Assembly: GCA_040756735.1 (NCBI GenBank)
Contig: JBFLYC010000026.1
Coordinates: 1 to 53,442 of the forward strand
Direction of reading: 5' to 3'
Origin: JBFLYC01 sp040756735
GTDB taxonomy: Bacteria; Bacillota; DSM-16504; Desulfitibacterales; Desulfitibacteraceae
DNA length: 53,442 bases
Part shown: positions 42,499-52,402 of the stretch, in pieces
Layout of the letters: every line of letters begins with the position of its first letter
Numbering within the stretch: position 1 is the first letter of the stretch
Made by a program: the position numbers and the translations under genes
The notes under the pieces: model-generated
What the model was told of the DNA's origin: nothing
Seen by the model: only the letters and a program-made list of their open reading frames with translations
The model's database searches: none

Positions 42499-45180
42499 CT
42501 ATCTCTCCAAATACACAATATAGATTGGCTTTAAAACCGGGATAACCCTCTCCTTCTTTGCCAGTTCTTCTTTCCAGGCCAGTTCTTCCTGCTCCAGTTT
42601 TTTCTTCCTGAAGTTCCTCACATGGCTAAGTCCGATCCTTTCAATTGCTTCCCTGCGAAGCTTAAAGGCTAGTTCACGTTGTCTCCTCTGCTTATCAAGT
42701 TTTCTCTCATAGTTGGATTTAATTTCCTGAAAATGACCATACGCAACATCTTTAGCCTTGTTTAGAACCATCTTATAATGGTCTTCACTATAAGTCCTTT
42801 GTGATAACAGCTCAATTCTGCTCTGATCATTTATTAATGCGTCCCATAAGATTTTGGAAGAAGGCCCCCTAAAAACAAAATTATCATTAAGAAATAAAGG
42901 AAAATATGTTCTTTCCTTTTCATTGTCATTTATACCAATTTCCCATAAAGACCAGTAGCCATTTTCATAATTTAGTCCTTCAATTTTTAATACTGGAATT
43001 TTGTTTGTATAAATCCAGCTTTCATTCCTTCTTAAAATCTCTTGAATAATTTTACTATTGAAATCTAACCCTGCTGTATCAAATAATTCAACTTCTTGCC
43101 CCTTGGCCAGACAATAATTTTTATACATTGACCTTATCCACTGATCGATGGGACATTTGTTAATTTCTGCTGCCAGACTTTTATCTAATACCTTCTCATC
43201 TTTTAGTAGATCTTTCACTTCATTAATTTTTTCTGTTTTTTCTTTAATTTCTTTTTCCAAGTTATCAGTATAAAGATTAATTCCCCTTGGATTTGTAATG
43301 CTCTGCATATAAACACTAGTAAAATCGACTTCAGACTGAGTTGAATCAAGAATGTCAACCATTTTATCTACGCCAAATTGTTGTAAGATAGTGGCCAGTT
43401 TTTGCTCTAAGACCTCCTTGACACGACTTTCAACAGTATCTTTGAGCATAAAATTATACACTTGAACATCTTGTGTTTGACCAATTCTGTCTACTCTACC
43501 TATACGCTGTTCTATTTTCATTGGGTTCCATGGAAGGTCATAGTTGACTACTGTGTGACAAAACTGCAGGTTAAGGCCCTCTCCCCCAGCGTCAGTAGAT
43601 ACTAAGATTTGAGCCTTTTCTTTAAACTCCTTTAAGACCATACTTCTATCTTCTAAACTCATAGAACCATTTAATGTAATAACCTTAAAACCTTTCTGCT
43701 CTAACACATCCTTTAGGTAATTCTGTGTGGCGATAAACTCGGTGAAGATAAGCAGTTTAAACTTTTCTTCATCCACGTTAATCTTAAAAATTGTGTCCAG
43801 CAAGCTTTCTGTTTTAGCATCGATATACTGGTCTTCTGCCAATCTTGCTACAGCCAACAGGTTCTCCAGTTCCATTTTTTCTTTTTTGATGTTCAGAGAC
43901 TTTGCCTTCATCAGCTTTTCAACGGTTTCTTGAGCATCATTATCATAAAAATCATCTTCATTATATACAGTTAAATCTGCCTCTTGAGCTTCAAGAACAC
44001 TCCATCTTCTTTCTAAATACTCCCTTATTGCCCTGGTACTGCTGCTGACCAAACGCTGCATGAGTATCATTAAAAAGCCTATATAGTTTTTCTTTTCCCT
44101 TCTTGCCTTGTTATAACCTGTTGCCACATATTTAGTAACTTCCTCATAGAGCTTCTTTTGTAAGTCATGTCTTTGTTCCCAACCAACATGTAATGTATTT
44201 ATTTTTCGGTTCTTAAATAGCTTTTTACCTTCAGCATCAACCGCTTCTCTTTTTTCTGTTCTTATAACATACGGAGCAACCTGGCTCCGAACTATTGCCT
44301 GTTCACCAGGAAATGCATCTTTATCAAGAAGTCTTATCAGCCGTAAAAAAGGCTCGGTCTTTCCCTGGTGTGGAGTGGCCGTTAGCAATAATAAATAAGG
44401 AGAAACATCAGCCAGGGCCCTGGCCATTTTGTACCTTGCTACATCACTACTGCTTCCTCCTACCCTGTGGGCCTCATCAATGATAATCATGTCCCAGTCA
44501 ACTTTAAGCAGAGATTCTATTCTATCCCTGTTATAGGCAGAAATTTTTTCTGCATCCCATCCATGCCTTTTTTCAAGAGGTTTAATAGAATCCATAGAAC
44601 AAATTACTTGTTCAAAATTAACCCATGGATTAAGATTCCCATAAAGCCTTTTAATGGTTTCATAGTCTTCTGGCAGCAAAACCTTGAAATCTTCATTAAA
44701 TTTTGTCTTCATCTCGTAGCGCCACTGGGTTAATAAACCTTTAGGGGCTACAATTAATACCTTGCGAATCAGGCCTCTTGTTTTTAGCTCTTTAATAATT
44801 AATCCAGCTTCAATGGTTTTTCCTAAACCAACCTCGTCCGCAATTAAATAACGAACCTCGCTACTTGCCAGGGCTCTGTTCAAGGCATAAATCTGATGTG
44901 GCAGAGGAATGATATTGTCCCCAACTGAGGATAATATACCCCTGGCCAGTTCATTTTTTATTTTTGCTGCAAGAAGAAGGTATTTTAGATAAAACAGATT
45001 ATCGTTTAGGCCACTGATTTCTGTAATGGAGTCTTCTCCAATATAATAAGTAGTTTTCTCTACTGGTTCATATACATGAAATGTTCGATAGTCCCACAAT
45101 TCATCCACTTCAAGTATTTTAACTTTCTTGTTATTCTCCTTGTCAAAAACCCATTGGCCAATTTGATACACACTAATCAC
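42499..45180 (-). CDS. brxHII: BREX type 3 helicase BrxHII (SNF2-like)
   Basis: This DEAD/SNF2-type ATPase translocates on duplex DNA. The 893 residues show motif I ADEVGLGKTIEAGLII (115-122), motif II IIIDEAHRVGG (235-238), motif III LTATPHQGKTEPFL, and the C-terminal lobe with VSTDAGGEGLNLQ and NYDLPWNPMKIEQRIGRVDR (motif VI). A helical tail rich in Lys, Glu and Arg follows. The GTG start overlaps the end of pglXI by 8 bases. In type 3 BREX this helicase replaces the Lon-like protease and other partners of type 1. Confidence 0.93.
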   Translation of the reverse strand: MISVYQIGQWVFDKENNKKVKILEVDELWDYRTFHVYEPVEKTTYYIGEDSITEISGLNDNLFYLKYLLLAAKIKNELARGILSSVGDNIIPLPHQIYALNRALASSEVRYLIADEVGLGKTIEAGLIIKELKTRGLIRKVLIVAPKGLLTQWRYEMKTKFNEDFKVLLPEDYETIKRLYGNLNPWVNFEQVICSMDSIKPLEKRHGWDAEKISAYNRDRIESLLKVDWDMIIIDEAHRVGGSSSDVARYKMARALADVSPYLLLLTATPHQGKTEPFLRLIRLLDKDAFPGEQAIVRSQVAPYVIRTEKREAVDAEGKKLFKNRKINTLHVGWEQRHDLQKKLYEEVTKYVATGYNKARREKKNYIGFLMILMQRLVSSSTRAIREYLERRWSVLEAQEADLTVYNEDDFYDNDAQETVEKLMKAKSLNIKKEKMELENLLAVARLAEDQYIDAKTESLLDTIFKINVDEEKFKLLIFTEFIATQNYLKDVLEQKGFKVITLNGSMSLEDRSMVLKEFKEKAQILVSTDAGGEGLNLQFCHTVVNYDLPWNPMKIEQRIGRVDRIGQTQDVQVYNFMLKDTVESRVKEVLEQKLATILQQFGVDKMVDILDSTQSEVDFTSVYMQSITNPRGINLYTDNLEKEIKEKTEKINEVKDLLKDEKVLDKSLAAEINKCPIDQWIRSMYKNYCLAKGQEVELFDTAGLDFNSKIIQEILRRNESWIYTNKIPVLKIEGLNYENGYWSLWEIGINDNEKERTYFPLFLNDNFVFRGPSSKILWDALINDQSRIELLSQRTYSEDHYKMVLNKAKDVAYGHFQEIKSNYERKLDKQRRQRELAFKLRREAIERIGLSHVRNFRKKKLEQEELAWKEELAKKERVIPVLKPIYIVYLER

Positions 45181-47704
45181 CTATTCTTGTAGAGGCATTG
45201 TCATAATACATTAATAAGGAACTATCTTCTTGAATTACATTGGCAGGGAGTCTATTGCCTATGGCAACAATAGTTTTATAATCTTTTTCCCTCCAGCATT
45301 TCTTAAATCCTGCCCTGACAGCTTCTGTTCTAAATACTTTCAGCTTACCCTTGCCGCTTTTATACTCTTCAAACTCTTTAAGCAGGTTCTTCTCTCTTAG
45401 TTTTTCAAGGTCAGATCTCTTGTTTAAGTCTGGTGCATACCATTGACCTTTTTCATTTTGCAAAAAGTTTTCTGCAAGTATATCCTTTAATTCGGGAAGT
45501 TTTTCATGTTTTACTTGATGAAGTTCCCTCAAGAACTTGGGTTGAATTTCCTGGTAGGTCTGAGGTGTTTCTAGTTCCTTGTACAGCCACTGTATAGTAG
45601 TCTTCTCATCAAATACAAATAATGAAAGCTGACCCCCTATTTCCATCTTAATCCTTTTTTCATCATATTTGTGTACCTGCTCGGGCAGAAAATACATTCC
45701 ATCTCTTTCTGGGAAACGCTGCTTTAAACCTTTATAAAAATCAGCTGCTCCCATGGGTATAGATGCTCCTTTTTGAATATGGAAAGCTATCATGGCATCA
45801 TATAGCAGATAGTTTTGTCTTTCTGAAATAATATCTAACACACCGTCATTTTCAATGACAACGGGAAGTTTTTTCAAGTGCTCCCTGACAAATGCCCATG
45901 CACCTTCTTCGGTACCAGCTTCTGTTAGAAACCGTTTAAGGAAAGAAACTTTAGGTTTATATGCTGAAATCACCAGATCCTGCTTGACTGCTGAAGTGGT
46001 GGTTACTTGCTTAAAGCTTCCTTGCTTTTTATCAAGTATTCTAACATTAGCAATTACAAACCCGGCTTTTAAAATTGCCTCTTGTATTGCATTCCAAACA
46101 CTATTTTTTGAGTTATGAAATACCATTGTCATCCAGCGCCCTGGCTTTAACACTCTGTAGTATTCATTAAAAGATTTCTCCATTAGTTGTTGGTATTCTA
46201 GTAAGCTCTTACTCTGGGCGTTATTAATTATAGCCTCGTCTTTATTATTTGTTTTCACCTTTAACCAGGCTTCCCAAATGAAATTAAGTTCAGAATACAT
46301 TAAGTTGTCTCCAAAGGGAGGGTCAGTAAATATATAATCAATAGAATTTCCCATAAAGTTATCCAGTCTGCACACAGATTGAGTACTTATTATATAATCA
46401 TCTGATTCTTCCTTTTTAAAATTAATTTCTTGTCTTTTCTTTATTTTTCTTTTCATAAACTCAATCAAATTAACTTCTCTTATCATAGAACTAATATAAA
46501 GGGTACCTGGCAACTTACTTGGCAAACCATTGGGTCGTTCTCGGTTTAGTTTAGATCCCCCTTCACAAACAGAAGTTATGATCCAGCTAAAAATATTTCT
46601 TTGATGCTTAATGTTATATGCAAAAGCACTGAGGATAAATAAGCTTCTTTTAGTAAAAAAATGATGGACATGAGTTGCCTTGTGGGATTTTATTGGTTGT
46701 TTGGTATTATATCCTTTTGGTAATCTATCGGTAGGATACCAATATGAACTAGTTAGGGAATTAATTCTATCTAGTATTTCAAAATCTTTGAAATCTGGCC
46801 TTTTCTCGTATCTTTTGCCCCCTACAGAATAATTTATTAATACAGGAACCTGTTTTACACAATAAGTAGTGCCACATAAAACCCTGTCATACAAACCTTC
46901 TATAGCCCTTTCCAAAGAATTTTTCTGGCTAATAGTCCCACAACTTTGGCATCTAAATTTATCCATAACCTTGCCATCTTCATCTATTGCTTGTTCCCAA
47001 AATATTATTTCATCACTACAGCTTGAACATATAAATACATCTGACCAGATCACAAAGTTTATTACTCCAATAACCGGTTTCCCATCTAAATCATATTGAA
47101 CTTGACCATTAACAACGTGACTGGTTTCATACATCCATCCACATTCTTTTTCTACTTCATCAACAATTCTTTGAGCTTCTTTTTCAAATTCTTGAACATT
47201 AACTGGAGTATTATAATTATAAGCAATAAAAGTAGCAGCAGGAGACAAATCATTAAGTATAGCCTTTCTTGCTCCCCATTGTACTCCTGGCATTTCTTGC
47301 TCAATCTGCATCTTAAACTCAAGATCAGGATTTCCGCACATCTGTGCTGCTACCCCAGTCATCCCACTGCCACAAAAACCATCAAACACAATATCTCCTG
47401 GCTTAGTATAATGGAGAATATATCTCATAATTGCTTTATGTGGCACTTTAGTATGGTAAGAGTGAGCATTATAGATAGGATCATTCTTTCCTTCGGAAAC
47501 ATCTGCAGCATATGGTTCTACCTCATAGTCATCCTCTTCTTCATTGTAAGGAGTCCCATGCTTTTCTATAAAGTCATTCATAAAAGGATTGGGGCATGCA
47601 GTATAATGAGGTGGATCAGAAAGCTCAATAATGTCCTCATCTTTACCAATAGGAAAACCTTCTATATGTCTTACAGAATCCAAAATTTCTTTTGTAAGCT
47701 TCAT
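45173..47704 (-). CDS. pglXI: BREX type 3 DNA methyltransferase PglXI
   Basis: This SAM-dependent DNA methyltransferase is presumed to mark host DNA for the BREX system. The 843 residues have the SAM motif I FDGFCGSGMTGVAAQM (107-117) and the catalytic motif IV FTDPPFGDNLMY (DPPF at 461-464) in this order. A zinc-ribbon-like insertion (Cys226-x2-Cys229, Cys252-x2-Cys255) lies between. The N-terminus has the DUF1156-like look (IEGFPIGKDEDIIELSDPPHY, seen as FPIGKDEDIIELSDPPHY). ATG 47704 has GGGGG upstream. The modified base and site cannot be read from sequence. Confidence 0.92.
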   Translation of the reverse strand: MKLTKEILDSVRHIEGFPIGKDEDIIELSDPPHYTACPNPFMNDFIEKHGTPYNEEEDDYEVEPYAADVSEGKNDPIYNAHSYHTKVPHKAIMRYILHYTKPGDIVFDGFCGSGMTGVAAQMCGNPDLEFKMQIEQEMPGVQWGARKAILNDLSPAATFIAYNYNTPVNVQEFEKEAQRIVDEVEKECGWMYETSHVVNGQVQYDLDGKPVIGVINFVIWSDVFICSSCSDEIIFWEQAIDEDGKVMDKFRCQSCGTISQKNSLERAIEGLYDRVLCGTTYCVKQVPVLINYSVGGKRYEKRPDFKDFEILDRINSLTSSYWYPTDRLPKGYNTKQPIKSHKATHVHHFFTKRSLFILSAFAYNIKHQRNIFSWIITSVCEGGSKLNRERPNGLPSKLPGTLYISSMIREVNLIEFMKRKIKKRQEINFKKEESDDYIISTQSVCRLDNFMGNSIDYIFTDPPFGDNLMYSELNFIWEAWLKVKTNNKDEAIINNAQSKSLLEYQQLMEKSFNEYYRVLKPGRWMTMVFHNSKNSVWNAIQEAILKAGFVIANVRILDKKQGSFKQVTTTSAVKQDLVISAYKPKVSFLKRFLTEAGTEEGAWAFVREHLKKLPVVIENDGVLDIISERQNYLLYDAMIAFHIQKGASIPMGAADFYKGLKQRFPERDGMYFLPEQVHKYDEKRIKMEIGGQLSLFVFDEKTTIQWLYKELETPQTYQEIQPKFLRELHQVKHEKLPELKDILAENFLQNEKGQWYAPDLNKRSDLEKLREKNLLKEFEEYKSGKGKLKVFRTEAVRAGFKKCWREKDYKTIVAIGNRLPANVIQEDSSLLMYYDNASTRIGD

Positions 47705-47716
47705 TTTCTACCCCCA

Positions 47717-50700
47717 TTATTTTAGTATAATTCTAACCTTACTCTCGTCTTTGCCTTGAATAATTGTATCCATATACTTTTTGAATTTCTTATACATATC
47801 ATCCACAGTTACAGGCCCATCACCAGTAATGGCTTGACGTAAGCTTTCCAATTCAACTTCAATCTTTTCCAGGCCCATTAATAGGGTATTTACAGCTAAT
47901 ACAAAGTTATTGTCTACTACTTCAGGTAGGCTTCTAGTTTCTAAAAAATCATTGATTTGTTTCTGCTGGTCAGGCTTTAAATAGGAAATATTGTCTTTGA
48001 TCATTGGGTCCTCTATGCTGCCCAGGATTATCTCTGTAAAATCATCTTCAAGGCTATCGATTTGTGTTTCAACTTGGTCAATCACTCCGTGAACCGGATC
48101 ACCTTTTTCATTTGGTTTAAAATGGCAGTGAGGACAAACAAAGCTGGTTTCCAGATCTAACTTTGTTAAGTTATAGCATGTTATTAAAGAGCCTAGTCTT
48201 GTTAAAACTTTATCAAGCCTGTTTATAGGCAGAATACCCTCTACAGCCCTTAGTTTTTTAAGATTATCCAGTTTTTTGCTTTTCATAAGTTCTTTCTTGC
48301 GGTTGTCTTCATTTAAGGATAATCTATGCTTCTTGTGAAGGTCTAAGTATAACTCGATATACTCACTTTTTAATTCCTGCAGTTTAATGTTAAATTTCCT
48401 GATAAAATCTGTGTCAATGGACTCTAGATCAGTTAAAGCTAAGTTCAAGTTTTTTCTTGTTTCTGTAAGCTTGTTTTTCCAGTATTCATCATCCATAACA
48501 ATTTCCGTGTTAGATAGATACTGAACATTACTGTCCACAGCTTCTTTTAGCTCTTTAATCTTGCTTAACTCCTTGATAATAGCCTTGGACTTTTGATGTT
48601 TCTCAATTTCTTCTATTGTAAAGCCAATATTTTTTAATTTTGCCACAGTATTAAATCTACCTATGCTGTCTAAAAACTCCTTTAATTCTTTAAGCTCTTT
48701 TTTATAACTATCCTTCTTAAAGGATTCAAGAGTATCTTTACCCCAAATAGTAGTATCACCTATTAATTGCTGCTGTGCCTTGATGGTCCTTTCGATCATC
48801 TTTTCAGCCTCTACTAACATTTTTGTAACAGCTTCTTCTCTTTTTTGAGAATTTACAATCATTCCCTGGGGTATCTCTAGGAATTCAAAAAGCTTTTTTA
48901 ATACATCTAATGGAATGTCCTTTGGTTTTTCGAAGTGCTTAAAGTCGATCAGGTTAGAAGTATTTTCAGCTGCCAATTCCTTTAACATTGTGGCGTCAAA
49001 TCTCTTGCCAGGAACAGTAAGCGTAATATCTCCACTGTAAACCAGAGAGGCTAGTATTATAAGAACCCAGTGAATTCCCAGCTTAAATCTCTTATCAACT
49101 TCAATTTCGTTAATTTCCTCGATAATATCACTTTTATTAATTACCTTGCCTTGACCCAGGCTGTTTATCATATCGATGTAATATTTTGCGTATAAAGATT
49201 TTTCAGGTTTAATATTTTCATTATCGAATAACTCAAAGGAATCTAGTATTTTGGCCCCCTGCTCTGTTTTTTTGCCAGCAAGATAATTCAGGGCACTTTT
49301 GAATAGCTCTAACTGATTTGTTCTTGTTACAGTTAGTTTGAATTTAGGATAATCCTTGTATTTTTCGTTGAAATAGACATTAAGGGATTCTGATGCTGCC
49401 ATATCTATCTGATCTTTTAAGCTCTTGTCAGATAATCTCTTGCCTGTTAGTAACATTGGAAGTGTTTTTGCCTCGCCTTTGTATTTAATAGTGAAACACT
49501 GATTAGCATTTTTCCTAATCCAGTTAACAACTTCCTTCTGGTACTCCCCAGCTTTTTTTAAGTATGCTGGTTTACTTTCCTTTGAAGCAATATCGGCCAT
49601 GGATAATGCAGCAGCATACATTTTGATATTTTCTTTAACTTCATCATTGGAACCATCAAACAAAATGAATACTTCATCATTAGCCCTGGAATCATCACTG
49701 TTAGGCTCGCCGTATGGTGGAATAAAATAGAGATAAAAATCTCTAGGTGGTTGTGCGGTAGGTCTTTCATTTGGCCCTCCCAGAAACAAGTAGCCTTCTC
49801 TTTCGATGTTACGGCTCTCCCATATGAGTTCATATTCCCATATCTTAAAGTCAGGCTTGTATGGAGTTCTGTCAAATTCCATTGCCTTTAAAACCAGATT
49901 GTGATAATAGGCATTTAAGGAAATATCATCGATTACCTCAGCCTTTTGCTGTATTTTTGCATTGAAATCCACATCTTTTTTTAAGTTTAGATAATACTGT
50001 TCATTCTCCTTATTGTATTCAATAAATTGACCTGATACTGTATTAAAGATTTCTTTCATTACAGTGGTAATTTGAGATATCAAAAAATCCTCTTCAACTT
50101 CAGGAATCATTGGGTCAAACAGACATAAGTCATCCTTCATATTTTCAATAGTAATACCTATTGGAGCATGGACCTCTCCGGTAGTTAACCTATGGACACT
50201 CAAGGCGTAAATAATTCTCAAGGCCATGGGTTTGTATTGTGGCCTTGTATATGAATGTTCTATTATTCCTTCAAGAATACTGCTTTTATCAATGACCTCT
50301 TTTACGTCGGGAACAGTTCTCTTTGAAGGGCTCTCTTTGACAAAGTTCCAGTAGGTATCGTAGGATATAATCCCAGGTTCATTCTCTGGAACTTCCTTTT
50401 CGATTATGTTTCTGATAGTTGTAGTAATAGTTTTTAATACTTCTCGTTTTTCAGCCAGATAAACTTTTTCAAAAACTACAAGGTACTGGGGATGAATGGG
50501 ATACAAGTTTACATATTCCTCAAGTCGATCAGCCATATTTTTATATAGAAAACTAAATTTTTGGAGGTGTTCTCTAATCCATGCCTTCTGTTCATCAGTT
50601 TTTTGCAGCAGTCTTTGAGATACTACAAAGGATATATCTTCTCTATGTATCAGAATTTGTTCAAAACGATCTTTTACCTTTAACATGGTCTTGGCAACAA

Positions 50701-51385
50701 AGGAGAAGTTAGGATTATCAAATAGAGTCTCTTGTACCCCCGCAATAAAACGAATTCGGCAATGTTTACTAATCTCTCCCATTTCTCTTAAGAAGCTCAA
50801 ATCATACTTTAGCTCCAGTTCTTTTCTTGACCCCAAATAATCTAAAAGCTCGTCTACTACAATCAGGTATCCTTTATCTGGGTATTTTTCTTCAAATATC
50901 CCCATCATTTCAATTAACGATTGTTTATTGTCAGTAACTTCTTCTGCTTTAGGAAATTTGTATGTTATCTCCCTGCTTTTAAGGTCTTTTTCTATATTAC
51001 TTAAAACAATGTCCCTTAAGGCCATTTTACTTGCACCAATTTCAAATCTTAAAACCTCAAACTTGCCTGCTATTGTTTTCGCTGCTTCTTTAAATTCCAC
51101 ATTTTTAACCAACTCCAGCAGGTTCTCATCTTCTGCTATGGAGGAAACAACAGACATGAGGTGAGACTTTCCCGTACCATAATTACCTACAATAAATACT
51201 CCCTTATTATCTATGGTTTGATCAAATTGCAGCTGTGGTAAAACAATATCAATCAGACTGTCTGCCATGTGCTGTGACATTACGTAGGTTTTGACAAGTC
51301 TTTCTGCCTCTACTTTGAGGTCTGCATCTTTTAATTTTACAATGGATTCAATAGGATCAAACTGAACTAAATCTTTGTACTTCAA
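47717..51385 (-). CDS. brxC: BREX type 3 BrxC-like large ATPase (DUF6079)
   Basis: BrxC is a large P-loop ATPase and core BREX component. The 1,222 residues show Walker A FIVGNYGTGKSHLM (GNYGTGKS 67-74) and Walker B YLIVVDELLDYLGS (Asp178-Glu179). A long helical region with coiled-coil segments (about 880-1080) follows, with a Cys/His cluster near residue 1097 (FVCPHCHF). It belongs to the DUF6079 group that accompanies type 3 systems. TTG 51385 follows AGGGGGG and lies one base after brxF ends, so they are coupled. Confidence 0.93.
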   Translation of the reverse strand: MKYKDLVQFDPIESIVKLKDADLKVEAERLVKTYVMSQHMADSLIDIVLPQLQFDQTIDNKGVFIVGNYGTGKSHLMSVVSSIAEDENLLELVKNVEFKEAAKTIAGKFEVLRFEIGASKMALRDIVLSNIEKDLKSREITYKFPKAEEVTDNKQSLIEMMGIFEEKYPDKGYLIVVDELLDYLGSRKELELKYDLSFLREMGEISKHCRIRFIAGVQETLFDNPNFSFVAKTMLKVKDRFEQILIHREDISFVVSQRLLQKTDEQKAWIREHLQKFSFLYKNMADRLEEYVNLYPIHPQYLVVFEKVYLAEKREVLKTITTTIRNIIEKEVPENEPGIISYDTYWNFVKESPSKRTVPDVKEVIDKSSILEGIIEHSYTRPQYKPMALRIIYALSVHRLTTGEVHAPIGITIENMKDDLCLFDPMIPEVEEDFLISQITTVMKEIFNTVSGQFIEYNKENEQYYLNLKKDVDFNAKIQQKAEVIDDISLNAYYHNLVLKAMEFDRTPYKPDFKIWEYELIWESRNIEREGYLFLGGPNERPTAQPPRDFYLYFIPPYGEPNSDDSRANDEVFILFDGSNDEVKENIKMYAAALSMADIASKESKPAYLKKAGEYQKEVVNWIRKNANQCFTIKYKGEAKTLPMLLTGKRLSDKSLKDQIDMAASESLNVYFNEKYKDYPKFKLTVTRTNQLELFKSALNYLAGKKTEQGAKILDSFELFDNENIKPEKSLYAKYYIDMINSLGQGKVINKSDIIEEINEIEVDKRFKLGIHWVLIILASLVYSGDITLTVPGKRFDATMLKELAAENTSNLIDFKHFEKPKDIPLDVLKKLFEFLEIPQGMIVNSQKREEAVTKMLVEAEKMIERTIKAQQQLIGDTTIWGKDTLESFKKDSYKKELKELKEFLDSIGRFNTVAKLKNIGFTIEEIEKHQKSKAIIKELSKIKELKEAVDSNVQYLSNTEIVMDDEYWKNKLTETRKNLNLALTDLESIDTDFIRKFNIKLQELKSEYIELYLDLHKKHRLSLNEDNRKKELMKSKKLDNLKKLRAVEGILPINRLDKVLTRLGSLITCYNLTKLDLETSFVCPHCHFKPNEKGDPVHGVIDQVETQIDSLEDDFTEIILGSIEDPMIKDNISYLKPDQQKQINDFLETRSLPEVVDNNFVLAVNTLLMGLEKIEVELESLRQAITGDGPVTVDDMYKKFKKYMDTIIQGKDESKVRIILK

Positions 51386-51386
51386 T

Positions 51387-51854
51387 TCATTCCCCCCTAA
51401 AAAAGTAATATCTACATTTCAGTTCATCCACTTTATAAGTAATATAATCAGGATGATTACGGTCTGCATAAATTAAGCGATTATTGTCTATAAACCCATT
51501 AATAGCCGCTACAAGGGGATAATACCTGCTTGAGTTTTTTAACGTTCCAATTGGATCAATCTGTAAATGACTTGAGAATAATATCTCAGTATTATCTAAG
51601 AATACAGGTCGTCCATTAGTCTGTCTTAAAATTTCATCCAAAAAATCTTGCACATAAAGGCATCTTTCATTTTTGGGAATGCTCTTGAGCATTTTTGATA
51701 ACTCTATATTCAAGTCAAGTACTGTCCTACCTGTGGATGCTGCCAGATATTTAAGCATTCTAGTCTTACCGCTTCCAGTCTTGCCAACTAACAAGATAAG
51801 CTTGTAATATTGGGAATTTAGTTTCTTTATATACCCTAATATTTCATCTTTCAT
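51387..51854 (-). CDS. brxF: BREX type 3 P-loop protein BrxF
   Basis: BrxF is a small ATPase specific to type 3 BREX. The 155 residues carry Walker A ILLVGKTGSGKTRML (GKTGSGKT 24-31) and a conserved middle QDFLDEILRQTNGRPVFLDN with the Walker B-like PVFLDN. ATG 51854 follows AGGGGGAGG. It is the first gene of the core operon; a promoter is at 51926-51953. Together with brxC, pglXI, brxHII and pglZ it defines the system as type 3. Confidence 0.92.
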   Translation of the reverse strand: MKDEILGYIKKLNSQYYKLILLVGKTGSGKTRMLKYLAASTGRTVLDLNIELSKMLKSIPKNERCLYVQDFLDEILRQTNGRPVFLDNTEILFSSHLQIDPIGTLKNSSRYYPLVAAINGFIDNNRLIYADRNHPDYITYKVDELKCRYYFFRGE

Positions 51855-51925
51855 AACTATTTTTCCTCCCCCTCTAAGCTCTTTGTTTGAGAATTCACCA
51901 TGGGTTTGGGAACCAATTTATATTT

Positions 51926-51953
51926 ATTTTACCTGTATCCAAGATATTGACAA
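51926..51953 (-). promoter_or_regulatory. Putative promoter of the BREX core operon
   Basis: On the minus strand the -35 is TTGTCA (51953-51948) and the -10 is TAAAAT (51931-51926), with a 16-bp spacer. It is about 72 bases upstream of brxF. Confidence 0.5.
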
Positions 51954-52001
51954 AAGTTTAAAAGATAAACCATTATTCTTAATATCATAATATATATTAG
52001 G

Positions 52002-52241
52002 TTATACCAATTCTTTATCTATATAACTGCGCCCCCAGTATACAGGGGGAGGCGGTATATAGTCAGGGGTACGGTCAGCGGGAATTATTTCACCAATATC
52101 TAAAGCCCTGTGACTTAACCCCCAAGTAACGGCAAGAAATTGGTAGTCATCTGTATTTTTTACTGAATCAGTAAGGGAGTTTGGGATGGGAGGCGTTACA
52201 TTTTCTCTTGGAATACCCTGGAATTCAAGGCTAAGACCTAC
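52002..52241 (-). CDS. Short open frame of unknown function, no standard start codon
   Basis: The frame reads VGLSLEFQGIPRENV, then PPIPNSLTDSVKN, TDDYQFLAVTWGLSHRALDI and ends PPPPVYWGRSYIDKELV; it is 79 codons long and ends at TAA 52002. It has no ATG, GTG or TTG near its upstream end; the in-frame codon before it is a stop and it abuts the stop of the 54-residue gene. The composition looks like real protein (conserved-looking aromatic and proline motif YIPPPPVYWGR). It may be a damaged gene, use a rare start, or be joined to the upstream gene by a lost frame. I do not recognise the family. Confidence 0.4.
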   Translation of the reverse strand, partial: VGLSLEFQGIPRENVTPPIPNSLTDSVKNTDDYQFLAVTWGLSHRALDIGEIIPADRTPDYIPPPPVYWGRSYIDKELV

Positions 52242-52402
52242 TTAAATATCTTCCTGAGTGCCTTACCCGTTGCTTTGCCCGCAGTTCTTCTTCCTACTCT
52301 TTTGGCCATCTTTTTAGGGCTGCCGCTTGAGATGGCAGAGATGTCACCTAACACCCTGGCAACTTTATAGAGTATTCCTCTAGTTTTATTGATTGTCACC
52401 AT
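52238..52402 (-). CDS. Small basic protein of 54 residues
   Basis: ATG 52402 has an excellent ribosome binding site (AGGAGGTGAGG) and the gene overlaps the end of the WYL regulator by 17 bases. The product, MVTINKTRGILYKVARVLGD then ISSGSPKKMAKRVGRRTAGK and ATGKALRKIFK, has about 17 Lys or Arg. From memory similar short basic proteins (KTRxxLYKxARxLGD...GKxTGK) are common as hypothetical proteins in Firmicutes, some on mobile DNA. Function unknown; it may bind nucleic acid. Confidence 0.7.
   Translation of the reverse strand: MVTINKTRGILYKVARVLGDISAISSGSPKKMAKRVGRRTAGKATGKALRKIFK

Noticed and set aside
42499..45180. DISARM-type helicase instead of BREX
   Set aside because: PglZ, DUF6079 BrxC and BrxF in one coupled operon identify BREX type 3; no DISARM drmA or drmB gene is present.
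47096..47725. 209-codon plus-strand open frame
   Set aside because: It is antisense to the well-supported pglXI methyltransferase, has no ribosome binding site and a low-quality composition.
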